Source: Achromobacter veterisilvae (GTDB taxonomy: Bacteria > Pseudomonadota > Gammaproteobacteria > Burkholderiales > Burkholderiaceae_B). From it: a DNA stretch of 64,000 nucleotides. Of the stretch, positions 34,559-46,185 are shown one piece after another. The position numbers were made by a program, and so were the translations under genes. The DNA lies in assembly GCF_900496975.1 (NCBI RefSeq), contig NZ_UFQC01000014.1, positions 1 through 64,000 of the forward strand. The letters are read 5' to 3'. The stretch's first letter is position 1; each line of letters starts with the position of its first letter. The notes beneath the pieces were generated by a model. That model was not told where the DNA came from. It searched no databases and saw only the letters and a list, made by a program, of their open reading frames with translations.

Positions 34559-35464
34559 ATGTCCCTCCCCACCCCCTCCGCCCCCGCAAGCGCCGGCGCG
34601 CGCATGCGCCTGGCAATGCAGACCGAACGCCCCTTGCAGATCGTCGGCGCCATCAACGCCAACCACGCGCTGCTGGCCCAGCAAGCCGGCTTCCAGGCCA
34701 TCTATCTTTCCGGCGGCGGCGTCGCCGCAGGCTCGCTCGGCGTCCCCGACCTGGGCATCGTCGGCCTCGAAGACGTGCTGACGGACGTGCGGCGGATCAC
34801 GGAGATCTGCCCGCTGCCGCTGACGGTCGATGCCGATACCGGCTTTGGCGCGTCGGCGTTCAATGTGGCGCGCACCACCCGATCGCTGATCGCGGCCGGC
34901 GCGGCGGCGATGCAGATCGAGGACCAGGCCGGCGCCAAACGCTGCGGACACCGGCCGAACAAAGAGGTCGTGACCCTGCCCGAAATGGTGGATCGCATCA
35001 AGGCGGCGGTCGACGCGCGCACCGACCCCGAATTCGTCATCATCGCGCGCACCGACGCGCTGGCCAGCCAGGGCAGGCAGAGCGCCCTGGACCGCCTGGC
35101 GGCGTGCATCGAAGCCGGCGCGGACGTCGCCTTTCCCGAGGCGGTGCACGACCTGGAAGGATTCCGCGGCTTCGCCCGCGCGCTGCCCGCGCCCATCCTG
35201 GCCAACATCACGGAATTCGGACAGACTCCCATGCTGACCGTGGACGAACTCGCCGCGGCCGATGTCGCCATCGCGCTGTACCCCCTGTCGGCCTTCCGCG
35301 CGATGAACCGCGCGGCGCAGCGGACGTACGCGGCCATCCGCCGCGACGGCACGCAGCGCGCCATGCTGGACGAAATGCAGACGCGCCTGGAACTCTACGA
35401 AAGCATCGGATACTTCGCCTACGAAGAAAAACTCGACGCGCTCTACGCCGGCAAGGCAGCCTGA
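34559..35464 (+). CDS. prpB: 2-methylisocitrate lyase (isocitrate lyase/PEP mutase superfamily)
   Basis: A 301-residue TIM-barrel lyase. The catalytic loop KRCGHRPNK carries the active cysteine (Cys129), exactly the PrpB form of the motif. The metal-site segments VDADTGFG and MQIEDQAG are intact. It should split 2-methylisocitrate into pyruvate and succinate, the last step of the methylcitrate cycle. It is the first gene after the sigma-54 promoter, followed 58 bases later by an aconitase gene. Length and motifs separate it from oxaloacetate decarboxylase-like relatives, although related C4-C7 2-alkylmalate-type substrates remain possible. Confidence 0.9.
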   Translation: MSLPTPSAPASAGARMRLAMQTERPLQIVGAINANHALLAQQAGFQAIYLSGGGVAAGSLGVPDLGIVGLEDVLTDVRRITEICPLPLTVDADTGFGASAFNVARTTRSLIAAGAAAMQIEDQAGAKRCGHRPNKEVVTLPEMVDRIKAAVDARTDPEFVIIARTDALASQGRQSALDRLAACIEAGADVAFPEAVHDLEGFRGFARALPAPILANITEFGQTPMLTVDELAAADVAIALYPLSAFRAMNRAAQRTYAAIRRDGTQRAMLDEMQTRLELYESIGYFAYEEKLDALYAGKAA

Positions 35465-35522
35465 TCCGCCACCTCCCGCCCGACGGCGGGAACGGAAAAA
35501 TACAACTGGAGACATCGCCATC

Positions 35523-38204
<2,682 letters not shown>

Positions 38205-38248
38205 GAAGCAGAAGCGAAGTGCCATCACCATAACCAAAGGAGACAACC

Positions 38249-39226
38249 ATGTACGCAAAACGACTCTATTCCCCGCTGCGCGCCCTGGCGCTGGCGGCAG
38301 GACTGGCGCTCGCCTCCGGCGCGCACGCCGCCGACTGGCCCACGAAACCGCTGCGGCTCGTCGTACCGTTCTCCGCGGGGGGCCAACTGGACGCCATGAC
38401 ACGCATCTTCGCGACCGGGCTGTCGGAACACCTGAAGCAGCCCGTCGTCATCGACAACCGGCCGGGAGCCGGCGGCCTGATCGGTTCCGACGCCGTCGCC
38501 AAGAGCGATCCGGACGGCTATATCTTCCTGGTCGCGGGCAACGGCGCCATCACGAACAAGCTGTTGCGCGCCAAGATGCCCTATGAAGACTCCGACCTCG
38601 TGCCCGTCGGACTGCTGTTCGAATCGTCGTCGGTGATCGTCGTCAATGCGAAGAGCGATATCCATACGCTCAAGGACTGGCAGAAAAAGGCCGGCGCCGG
38701 CGGACACCCCATCCTGTTCGCCACCGCGGGATCCGGCAGCACCGGCCACTTCGTCGGCGAAATGCTGGGCCAGGCGCTGAACGTTCCCGTGACGATCGTG
38801 CCCTACAAGAGCGGCTCCGAAAGCTCCGCGGCGCTGATGGGCGGACAGGTCGACGCGGCGTCGGAAGCCAGCGTATCGATCCGGAATTACATCGCCGCCG
38901 GCCGGGTGCGCGCGCTGGCCGCGACCGCGGACCACCGCACGCCCTTGCTGCCGGACACGCCGACCACGGCCGAGCAGGGTTTCCCGCAAATCAATATCAC
39001 GCATTGGGGCGGCATGTACGCGCCCAAGGGAACGTCCGACGCCGTCATCGAGGCGATGAACCGCGCCATCGCCCAGGTCATGGCGACGCCGGCGATCAAG
39101 AAACAGTTGAACGACGCCGGCTACGAGCCCATACCCAACTCGGTAGCGCAGTTCAAGACCTTCATCGCCGCCGAAGACAAGCGCCTGGGCGGCATCGTCA
39201 AGTCGGCCGGCATGAAGGCCGAATAG
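38249..39226 (+). CDS. Bug family (TctC-type) periplasmic receptor
   Basis: A 325-residue periplasmic carboxylate receptor. The signal peptide is clear (positive start, LRALALAAGLALASGAHA, cleavage before ADWP). Bug landmarks are LRLVVPFSAGGQLDAMTR, VVIDNRPGAGGLIGSDAVAKS and the cleft segment VTIVPYKSGSESSAALMGGQ. AAAGGAG precedes the ATG. It is the third gene of the prpB operon, 44 bases after the aconitase stop. A ligand such as methylcitrate, methylisocitrate or another tricarboxylate is suggested by the neighbours, and TctC itself binds citrate. Confidence 0.92.
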   Translation: MYAKRLYSPLRALALAAGLALASGAHAADWPTKPLRLVVPFSAGGQLDAMTRIFATGLSEHLKQPVVIDNRPGAGGLIGSDAVAKSDPDGYIFLVAGNGAITNKLLRAKMPYEDSDLVPVGLLFESSSVIVVNAKSDIHTLKDWQKKAGAGGHPILFATAGSGSTGHFVGEMLGQALNVPVTIVPYKSGSESSAALMGGQVDAASEASVSIRNYIAAGRVRALAATADHRTPLLPDTPTTAEQGFPQINITHWGGMYAPKGTSDAVIEAMNRAIAQVMATPAIKKQLNDAGYEPIPNSVAQFKTFIAAEDKRLGGIVKSAGMKAE

Positions 39227-39236
39227 CCTTCGGGGA

Positions 39237-39255
39237 ACGGCGATCGGATCGCCGT
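39237..39255. terminator. Hairpin between converging genes
   Basis: An 8-bp perfect stem (ACGGCGAT with ATCGCCGT) around a three-base loop lies between the converging Bug (stop 39226) and TetR (stop 39261) genes. It can end transcription from both sides. There is no clear T-run. Confidence 0.55.
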
Positions 39256-39260
39256 GAACC

Positions 39261-39914
39261 CTAGTCCGCCTTCATCTTGCCGATATCGGGCGCAAAGGCT
39301 TCGGGCGGATGCCTGGCGATGGAACGGCACAGCAGTTCGGACATGCCCTTGGCCAACTGCTTGTTGTTCCATTCGCCCGAATCGGAATACCACTTCGGCA
39401 CCCAGTTCACCGCGCCGAAAATCGAGAAAATGGCCAGCTTGGGATCGCAGGGAATGACGCTCCCGTCTTCGATCCCCTCGCGCACGAAACCGCGCAGCTT
39501 GGCTTCGAAGCGGTCGCGCTGCCTGACGATCTCGGCCCGGTCGTCCGGCTCGAGCGCGTGCTCTTCCGTGATGATGACGCACCGGCTCATTTCGCTGAGC
39601 GTCACCTCCAGGTACTCCTTGAGGGCGAGCTGTAGTTTCTCCAGGCCGGTGCCGCCCTTGCGTTCCGCCTGCTCGATGGCGTCGAAGCCCACGCGCAACG
39701 CCTCAGCGAAGGCTTCGTACAGCAGCGCATGCTTGTTCGGAAAGTAGTGATACAAGGCGGCCTTGGTGACGCCAAGGCTGGTCGCGATATCGCCGAGCGA
39801 CGTAGCGTGGAATCCTTTTTGGTTGAACGCGGCAATCGCCTGGCGCAACAACGCTTCGCGCTTCAACTGATGCATCGCCTTGTGCGTCGGCACCGAATTA
39901 TTCCATGTTGCCAC
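39261..39914 (-). CDS. TetR family transcriptional regulator
   Basis: A 217-residue repressor. The DNA-binding N-terminus includes QAIAAFNQKGFHATSLGDIA and the recognition helix SLGVTKAALYHYFPNKHALL. A helical ligand domain follows, of the type seen in acyl-CoA-responsive TetR proteins. It starts at a GTG with GGGAGGG upstream, 42 bases after the E3 stop, so it can be the last gene of the long operon. Two TetR-like palindromes at the head of that operon (54345-54378) are its probable targets. This would give feedback control of uptake and degradation by the substrate or its CoA ester. Confidence 0.88.
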   Translation of the reverse strand: MATWNNSVPTHKAMHQLKREALLRQAIAAFNQKGFHATSLGDIATSLGVTKAALYHYFPNKHALLYEAFAEALRVGFDAIEQAERKGGTGLEKLQLALKEYLEVTLSEMSRCVIITEEHALEPDDRAEIVRQRDRFEAKLRGFVREGIEDGSVIPCDPKLAIFSIFGAVNWVPKWYSDSGEWNNKQLAKGMSELLCRSIARHPPEAFAPDIGKMKAD

Positions 39915-39956
39915 TGATCAAACCCTCCCGGTGAGTTGCGTGGACCGGCCGCATAT

Positions 39957-41405
39957 TTAACTTTTTTTCCCATTGAGGTACAACTCGGTGAGCGTGCCCT
40001 CATACGCTTCGGCGGCGAACGCCAGTGTCTCGGACAAGGTCGGATGCGGGTGTATGGTCAGCGCGATATCGCCGGGCTCCGCGCCCATTTCGATGGCCAG
40101 CGCCGCCTCGGCGATCAGGTCGCCCGCTTGCGGCCCCACCATTCCCACCCCCAGCAAGGCATGGGTGCGCGGGTCGACCAGGATCTTGGTCAAGCCCTCG
40201 CCGCGTCCCAGGCTCAACGCCCTGCCGCTGGCCGCCCATGGGAAGCTGGCCGACTCGTACGCCACGCCATCCCGGCGAGCGGCCGTCTCCGTCAAACCTA
40301 CCCAAGCCACTTCGGGATCCGTGTACGCGACGGCGGGAATGACCTTGGCGTCGTTGCCGGCCTTCCTGCCCGCGGCGACTTCGGCGGCCACCTTGCCTTC
40401 GTATGCCGCCTTGTGGGCCAGCATGGGTTCCCCGACGACGTCGCCGATGGCGAAAATGTGCGGGACATTGGTGCGCTGCCTCGCGTCCACCGCGATGAAG
40501 CCGCGCTCGTCCACCTGGACACCCGCCCGTTCGGCCCCGATCCCGGCGCCGTTGGGCCGGCGGCCGACGGCCACCAAGACGGCATCATACACCTGGGGCC
40601 CGGCGACGCTCGCCCCCTCGAGGATGACGTGCACGCCATCTTCGCGCGCCTGCGCGGAGACCACCCGCGTGCCGGTCAGGATCGCCTCGTAGCGGCCGGC
40701 CACGCGCGCTTCCAGCGGTTTGACCAGGTCGCGGTCGCAACCCGGCAGCAGGCCCTCGGTCAGCTCCACCACCGTGACCCGGGCGCCCAGCGCCGCGTAG
40801 ACCGTGGCCAGTTCCATCCCGATGACGCCGCCTCCCACGACGAGCAGGCGCCCGGGAACGTCCTTGAGCGCCAACGCGGCGCTCGAATCCATGATGCGGG
40901 GGTCTTCCGGCAGGCCCGGCAGGCGCACGGGATGCGACCCCACGGCGATGATGGCCTGCTTGAAGTTCACCGTGGGGCCATCGGCGACCGCCAGGCGGTT
41001 CGGGCCGGTGAATTCCCCCCTGCCGGTCACCACCCGCAGCTTGCGCCGGCGGGCCAGGCCGGCAAGGCCGCCGCTCAGCTTGGCGACCAGCGCCTCCTTC
41101 CAGGTCCGCAGCTTGTCCAGGCGAATCCGGGGTTCGCCGAACTCGATGCCCAGTTCGGACAAGGCCCGGGCGTCCTCCAGCGACCGCGCGGCGTGCAGCA
41201 GTGCCTTGGACGGAATGCAGCCCACGTTCAGGCAGACGCCCCCCAATGTCTCGCGCGCTTCCACCAGCGTCACGGACAGGCCGAGATCCGCGGCGCGGAA
41301 TGCCGCCGTATAGCCGCCGGGCCCGCCGCCCAGGACGAGCAATTCCGTATCGATGACGTCGCCCATCGGCCCTTTGTCCGCTTTTTCCGTTTTGTCCGTT
41401 TTCAT
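39957..41405 (-). CDS. Dihydrolipoyl dehydrogenase (E3)
   Basis: A 482-residue flavoprotein disulfide reductase. FAD motif GGGPGG (26-31), redox-active pair Cys58/Cys63 in GGVCLNVGCIPSK, NAD motif VVGGGVIGMELATV, and the catalytic His-Glu in HPHPTLSE are all intact. It has no N-terminal lipoyl domain, only a short lysine-rich leader. It reoxidises the lipoyl arm of the E2 encoded in the same operon. Its ATG overlaps the LivF stop (ATGA). Having an operon-specific E3 separated from E1-E2 by transporter genes is unusual and argues that the whole set forms one unit. Confidence 0.93.
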   Translation of the reverse strand: MKTDKTEKADKGPMGDVIDTELLVLGGGPGGYTAAFRAADLGLSVTLVEARETLGGVCLNVGCIPSKALLHAARSLEDARALSELGIEFGEPRIRLDKLRTWKEALVAKLSGGLAGLARRRKLRVVTGRGEFTGPNRLAVADGPTVNFKQAIIAVGSHPVRLPGLPEDPRIMDSSAALALKDVPGRLLVVGGGVIGMELATVYAALGARVTVVELTEGLLPGCDRDLVKPLEARVAGRYEAILTGTRVVSAQAREDGVHVILEGASVAGPQVYDAVLVAVGRRPNGAGIGAERAGVQVDERGFIAVDARQRTNVPHIFAIGDVVGEPMLAHKAAYEGKVAAEVAAGRKAGNDAKVIPAVAYTDPEVAWVGLTETAARRDGVAYESASFPWAASGRALSLGRGEGLTKILVDPRTHALLGVGMVGPQAGDLIAEAALAIEMGAEPGDIALTIHPHPTLSETLAFAAEAYEGTLTELYLNGKKS

Positions 41406-42136
41406 GTCGCCTGTTCCGTCCTGCTTCCGCCCAGATAGGCGCTGGAAAGCTCCGTGCCCGCATTGCGCGTGAGCACGTCGCGCGTCCCTTCGAACACCGT
41501 CTGGCCATGCTTGAGCACATAGCCGAAATCGGCCACCTTGAGCGCCAGGCTGGCCATTTGTTCGCTGAGCAGGACGACCCGCTTGCCCTGCGCGCAATAC
41601 TGCTTGATGAAGTCGAAGATCTGGGCGACCACGATGGGCGCCAGGCCAAGCGACGGCTCATCGAGCAGCACGCAGCGCGGCTCGTGCAGCGTGGCCATGG
41701 ACAGGATCAGCATCTGCTGCTGCCCGCCGCTCAGCGTCCCCGCCTTGGCCGCCCGCCGCTGCGCCAGGACGGGGAAATTGCCGTACACCTGTTCCAGCGC
41801 GGCCTTGAAATTGCCCTTGGGCTTGCGGAAATGCCAGGCCGTGATCAGGTTCTCCTCCACCGTGTGCTGATGGAAGATCCGCCGCCCTTCCATGGCGTGC
41901 GCCAGGCCGCGGCGGGCTCGCTCGTGCGGCGGCAGCCGCGAGATGTCCTCGCCGTCCAGCAGGATCTGTCCGCCCTTGATGGGCGTGACGCCCGAAATCG
42001 CGCGCATCAAGGACGACTTGCCCGCGCCGTTGGCGCCGATGAGCGCGGTGATTCCATCGGGGCGCGCCGTCAGGCTGACGCCGCGCACGGCCTCGATCGC
42101 TCCGTAACTGACCTGCAGATTGCGTACTTCAAGCAT
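41402..42136 (-). CDS. ABC transporter ATPase, LivF family
   Basis: A 244-residue ATPase with Walker A GANGAGKSS, signature LSGGQQQM and Walker B CVLLDEPSLGLAP. It also has the LivF switch VVLLSEQMASLALKVADFGY. The ATG at 42136 has GAGGAG upstream and overlaps the end of the LivM-LivG gene by eight bases. A TTG 15 bases further upstream is less likely. It completes the second Liv-type importer of the window. Confidence 0.92.
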   Translation of the reverse strand: MLEVRNLQVSYGAIEAVRGVSLTARPDGITALIGANGAGKSSLMRAISGVTPIKGGQILLDGEDISRLPPHERARRGLAHAMEGRRIFHQHTVEENLITAWHFRKPKGNFKAALEQVYGNFPVLAQRRAAKAGTLSGGQQQMLILSMATLHEPRCVLLDEPSLGLAPIVVAQIFDFIKQYCAQGKRVVLLSEQMASLALKVADFGYVLKHGQTVFEGTRDVLTRNAGTELSSAYLGGSRTEQAT

Positions 42137-43943
42137 GGACGGGCTCCTCAACGCCGAGATAGGCCTGGATCACTGCCGAGTCGGCGCGCATGCCGTCCAT
42201 GTCGCCCCGGTAGATCTCTTCTCCGGCCTCGAACACCACGACCTCCTCCGCCAGTTCGGCCAGGAAATCCATGTGATGGTCGATGATCATGATGGCCACG
42301 CCATGGTCGCGCGCCAGGCGGACGAGCCTGACCAAATGCGCGGATTCCACTTCCGACAGGCCGGCCGCCGGTTCGTCCAGCAGCAGCAATTCCGGATCGC
42401 TCGCCAGGGCGCGCGCGACTTCGGCCAGCCGCTGGATGCCATATGGCAGCTCGCTCATCGTGGCGTCCGCCTGTTCGGTCAGCCCGGCCGCCGCCATCAG
42501 CGCATCCACTTGGCGCAGGAATGCGCCTTCCTCCCGCCGCGCAGCGGACGTATTGAGCGCCGCGGCCACGGCGCCGTGCCGATAGCGGCGGTGGGCGCCC
42601 ATCAGGATATTCTCGCGCACGGTGAAGGTGGGCACGTTGCGCGGGTCCTGGAATGTGCGGGTGATGCCGGCCCGCGCCACCTTGTGCGCCGGCCAGCCGG
42701 CAATGTCCCGGCCCTTGTAGAGAATGCGGCCCGAGGTCGGCGTATAGATGCCGCTCACGACGTTGACCAGCGTGCTCTTGCCCGACCCGTTGGGGCCGAC
42801 CAGCGCCGTGATGCTCCCCGCGCGCAGCGCGAGCGAGACCCCGGCCAGCGCGCGCAGGCCCGAGAATTCCATGACCACGTCCTCGATGCGTATCAACGGC
42901 TGGCCGGCGTCCTGCCCCGCCTTGGGCTCGCGCACGGACAGCGGAGGTTCGGCCGTGCCCGCGGCGGCGGCCCCCAACTGGTCGAACTTGCTGTAGCGCG
43001 TCTGCGTGCGCAGCAAGCCGGCCAGCCCCTTGGGCAGCAGCGTGAAAATGAACACCAGGATCAAGCCGTAAACGATGTATTGGTAGTCGTTGAAGGCCTG
43101 CAGCTTCTGGGGTAGATAGGTGAAGAGAATGGCGCCGTACACCTGCCCCGCCAACGTGCCCAGGCCGCCCACGATGGACATCACCAGTATCTCGATGGAA
43201 CGCATGAGGCCGAAACTCTCGGGCGTGAGATAGCCGATCATGTGGGCGTAGAATCCCCCGGCCAGGCCCGCCAGGCCGCCGCTGATGGCATAGGCGGCGC
43301 GCTTGACGGCGGCTTGCGAAATGCCCAGCGAACCGGCGGCGATCTCGCTGACGTGCACCGCGTAGAAAGCCCGGCCGAAATGGCTTTTCACGAAATTGCG
43401 CAGCATCAGCATCACCAGCAGCAGCACCGCCAGCAGGATGCGGAAATAGGCGACCGTGTCGATGTGCCAGCCGAAGATCTGCAACGTGCCGATCTGCGAC
43501 GACGGAATGCCCCGCATACCCATGACCCCGCCCGTGACGCCGCGCAACTCCCGCGCCAGCTCGTAGACGATGAGGCCGAACCCCAGCGACATCATCGCCA
43601 GGTAAAACTCGCGCACCCGGCCGGCGGGTCCCGCGAGCAGGAACCCCACCGCCGCCGCGGCGAAAGTGGCCAGGACCAGCGCGACCGGAAACGGAATGCC
43701 GAAGGACTTCAGCGCGATCGCGCTGGCATAGGCGCCGATGGCGAAGAAACCCGCGTGGCCGAGGGAAATCTGGCCGTTGATGCCCGTCAGCAGATTGATT
43801 CCCTGCGCGAGCAGGATGTTGATGATGACGAAGCTCCACATCTGCACCGTGCCGGTCGCGACGTGGCCGGCCCCGATGGCCAGCGCCACGGCCAGCGCGC
43901 CCAGCGTCCAGGAGTTCGTCAGGAGTTGCCCTAGCTGTTTCAT
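42129..43943 (-). CDS. ABC transporter permease-ATPase fusion (LivM-LivG)
   Basis: A 604-residue fusion. The LivM permease occupies about 10-310 (LTGINGQISLGHAGFFAIGAY, MSIVGGLGTLAGQVYGA). A polar linker rich in Ala and Pro follows (about 320-345). The LivG ATPase occupies about 350-604, with Walker A GPNGSGKS near 383-390, LLLLDEPAAGLS and IIDHHMDFL. Separate livM and livG genes are the rule in many bacteria. This is the second such fusion in the window. It starts five bases after the LivH stop. Confidence 0.92.
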   Translation of the reverse strand: MKQLGQLLTNSWTLGALAVALAIGAGHVATGTVQMWSFVIINILLAQGINLLTGINGQISLGHAGFFAIGAYASAIALKSFGIPFPVALVLATFAAAAVGFLLAGPAGRVREFYLAMMSLGFGLIVYELARELRGVTGGVMGMRGIPSSQIGTLQIFGWHIDTVAYFRILLAVLLLVMLMLRNFVKSHFGRAFYAVHVSEIAAGSLGISQAAVKRAAYAISGGLAGLAGGFYAHMIGYLTPESFGLMRSIEILVMSIVGGLGTLAGQVYGAILFTYLPQKLQAFNDYQYIVYGLILVFIFTLLPKGLAGLLRTQTRYSKFDQLGAAAAGTAEPPLSVREPKAGQDAGQPLIRIEDVVMEFSGLRALAGVSLALRAGSITALVGPNGSGKSTLVNVVSGIYTPTSGRILYKGRDIAGWPAHKVARAGITRTFQDPRNVPTFTVRENILMGAHRRYRHGAVAAALNTSAARREEGAFLRQVDALMAAAGLTEQADATMSELPYGIQRLAEVARALASDPELLLLDEPAAGLSEVESAHLVRLVRLARDHGVAIMIIDHHMDFLAELAEEVVVFEAGEEIYRGDMDGMRADSAVIQAYLGVEEPVHA

Positions 43944-43948
43944 CGTCG

Positions 43949-44833
43949 TCACACCTTCACTGTTTCGCGCTTGCCGAACAACCCCTGCGGCCGCACCGTC
44001 AACACGCCTATCAGAAGCGCGAAGGCGACGACCTCCGCGGCCGCGGGAGATACATAGCCACCCACCAGCTTTTCCAGGACGCCGAGGATCAACCCGCCCA
44101 CCAGCGAGCCGAACGCGCTGCCCATCCCGCCCATCACGGCGGCGACGAAGGCCAGGATCAGCAGGTGCAGGCCGAAATTCGGATCGACGGTGCCCGACAC
44201 CTGCGAGACCAGGATGCCGGCGACCCCGGCCAGCACGCCGCTGACCAGGAATGAGAAGACCACCACGCGGTAGACCGGAATGCCCATCAGCGACGCCAGT
44301 TCGCGGTCGTGAGCGACCGCGCGCACACCGTAGCCCCAGACGGAATGCCGCAGGAACAGTTCCATCAGGCAGACGATCAGAACGCTGATGGCGAACACGG
44401 CGATGTATTGGAGCGAGAGATAGGCGCCCATGAACTCGACGGTATCCGCGCTGCTGAACAGCACGTCCGGGAACGCCACCGCCTGCGTGCCGAACAGCCA
44501 GCTCGCCACTCCCTGGAGAAAAATTCCTATCCCCAGGGTGGAAACCACCCACCCCATGCTGCCGGCGATGCGCCGCGTGGGACGGACGCCGACCAGTTCG
44601 ACCACCCACAGGATGAAGGAAGTCGCCAGCAGCGACACACCCACCGCGAGAAAGACATTGACCCCCGCGCCGACCATGACCGCCGTCAGCATCGCGCCGG
44701 CCATCAGCACCGAGCCCTGCCCGAAATTGAGCACGCGCGTGGTCCAGAACGTCAGGTTCAGGCCCAGGCCGATCAGCGCATAGACGGCGCCGACGCTCAA
44801 TCCCGAAACGACCATTTGGATAAAGAAATCCAT
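43949..44833 (-). CDS. ABC transporter permease, LivH family
   Basis: A 294-residue membrane protein with about eight hydrophobic helices. It has YALIGLGLNLTFWTTRVLNFGQGSVLM near the N-terminus and the coupling segment VRAVAHDRELASLMGIPVYR. I start it at the ATG at 44833 (MDFFIQMVVSGLSVGAVYAL), where family members begin; an ATG five codons upstream (44848) is possible. It forms the channel with the LivM half of the next protein. Confidence 0.9.
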   Translation of the reverse strand: MDFFIQMVVSGLSVGAVYALIGLGLNLTFWTTRVLNFGQGSVLMAGAMLTAVMVGAGVNVFLAVGVSLLATSFILWVVELVGVRPTRRIAGSMGWVVSTLGIGIFLQGVASWLFGTQAVAFPDVLFSSADTVEFMGAYLSLQYIAVFAISVLIVCLMELFLRHSVWGYGVRAVAHDRELASLMGIPVYRVVVFSFLVSGVLAGVAGILVSQVSGTVDPNFGLHLLILAFVAAVMGGMGSAFGSLVGGLILGVLEKLVGGYVSPAAAEVVAFALLIGVLTVRPQGLFGKRETVKV

Positions 44834-44901
44834 ATCACCATCATCCATGCAGGCATGGCGCGCATCCGGCGCGATACGGCGCCGGATGCGCGGCGCGCCG
44901 A

Positions 44902-46113
44902 TTACTGGGCAACCGGCTGCAGCCGGATCCTGTCGTCCTTCTTGACGTACTCGAACACCTTCACGCCGTCGGTCTCGATGCCATGGTGGCGGTCCTTCGA
45001 GAAGTTGTAGGTGGTGTTCACGCCCTGGAAGTCCTTGATCGACTCGATCGCGGCAATGATGGCCTTGGGGTCGCTGGAATTGGCCAGCCGTATCCCTTCG
45101 AACAGGACGTTGGCCGCGTCATAGCCGTTGGACACCGAGATCGCCATGAACAATTGCGGATTCTCCGGGTCGTTGCCCCACCAGCGGTCCGCGCCGTACT
45201 TGGCCTTGTAGGCCTTGGCGAAATCCGCCGCGGCCGGGCGCAAGGGGTTGCCGAACGCGCCTATCATCGTGCCCAGAGTTCCCAGCGTCAGGTCGCCGGC
45301 GCCTTCCTGGTAGGGCTGGCCCAACGCCCCGTTGGAAGCGACCAGCGGGACGTTCACGTTGAGCCGCGCCATGGTCCGGCGCAGGACGGCCAGGTCCTTG
45401 CCCAGGCCGATGGCCGCGATCGCGTCGACGTTGGCGCGCTTCATGCGCGCCACTTGCGCGGTCATGTCCTGCGCGCCCTGGTTGTAGGAGTCCGTGGCCA
45501 CCGGCTTGGCGCCGCCGTTCCTGCCGATGGAGGCGGCCAGGTAATCGACGCCGGTCACGCCGTAGGCGGTGCTTTCATGCACGATGCCGACGCGCTTGAA
45601 GCGCTTCGCCAGGTATTCGCCCATGGCTACCGCCTCGATGTCGTTCTGCAGCGCGAAGGAGAACACATTGGGACGCGGTTTCTCGCCGGTCTTCTCGCCG
45701 GAGTAGGTCACTACCGGTGTCTGCGCGATGGGGTTCATGTAGGGCCGGCCGTCCGCCTGGGCCATGTCGATCACCGCCAGCGTCGGGCCGCTGCCGGCCG
45801 GGCCGATGATGCCGACGATCTCCTTGTTGTCCAGGATCGCGCGCATGTTCTGCACCGCGCGGTCGGGATTCAACTGATCGTCCAGCAGCATGGCGATCTC
45901 GATCTTCTTGCCGTTGATGCCGCCCTTGGCGTTCCACTGCTCGACAGCGAGTTCGACGGCGCGGCGGTTGCCTTCGCCGAATTCGCTGTAGGGGCCGGTC
46001 AGGGCTGACGTCATGCCGATCTTGACCGTGTCGGCAGCCAGGGCGCTTCCTGAAACCAGCATGGCGGCCGCCACCGCCAGCCACGTGGGCGTGGATTTCC
46101 TGTACCAGGACAT
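44902..46113 (-). CDS. ABC transporter periplasmic substrate-binding protein (Leu/Ile/Val-binding family)
   Basis: A 403-residue type I periplasmic binding protein. The signal peptide ends at SALA/ADTVK near residue 27. The mature N-terminus VKIGMTSALTGPYSEFGEGN and NAKGGINGKKIEI is typical of the aromatic or branched-chain acid group, and VGIIGPAGSGPTLAV marks the ligand site. It lies between the MmgE/PrpD gene and the permeases of its own transporter. It is expected to bring in the acid that the ligase, dehydrogenase and hydratase of the operon degrade. Confidence 0.92.
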   Translation of the reverse strand: MSWYRKSTPTWLAVAAAMLVSGSALAADTVKIGMTSALTGPYSEFGEGNRRAVELAVEQWNAKGGINGKKIEIAMLLDDQLNPDRAVQNMRAILDNKEIVGIIGPAGSGPTLAVIDMAQADGRPYMNPIAQTPVVTYSGEKTGEKPRPNVFSFALQNDIEAVAMGEYLAKRFKRVGIVHESTAYGVTGVDYLAASIGRNGGAKPVATDSYNQGAQDMTAQVARMKRANVDAIAAIGLGKDLAVLRRTMARLNVNVPLVASNGALGQPYQEGAGDLTLGTLGTMIGAFGNPLRPAAADFAKAYKAKYGADRWWGNDPENPQLFMAISVSNGYDAANVLFEGIRLANSSDPKAIIAAIESIKDFQGVNTTYNFSKDRHHGIETDGVKVFEYVKKDDRIRLQPVAQ

Positions 46114-46185
46114 ATTGTCTCCTCCTAGGTTCTTGCTCGTCGTTGTGAGGCGCTCCGGGTTCGCGAAGCGCCATCCGCGGGCCTC

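Noticed and set aside
35475-35490. A 6-bp hairpin between prpB and the aconitase gene as a terminator
   Set aside because: The stem is short, no T-run follows and the genes are clearly one operon; at most it may affect message stability.
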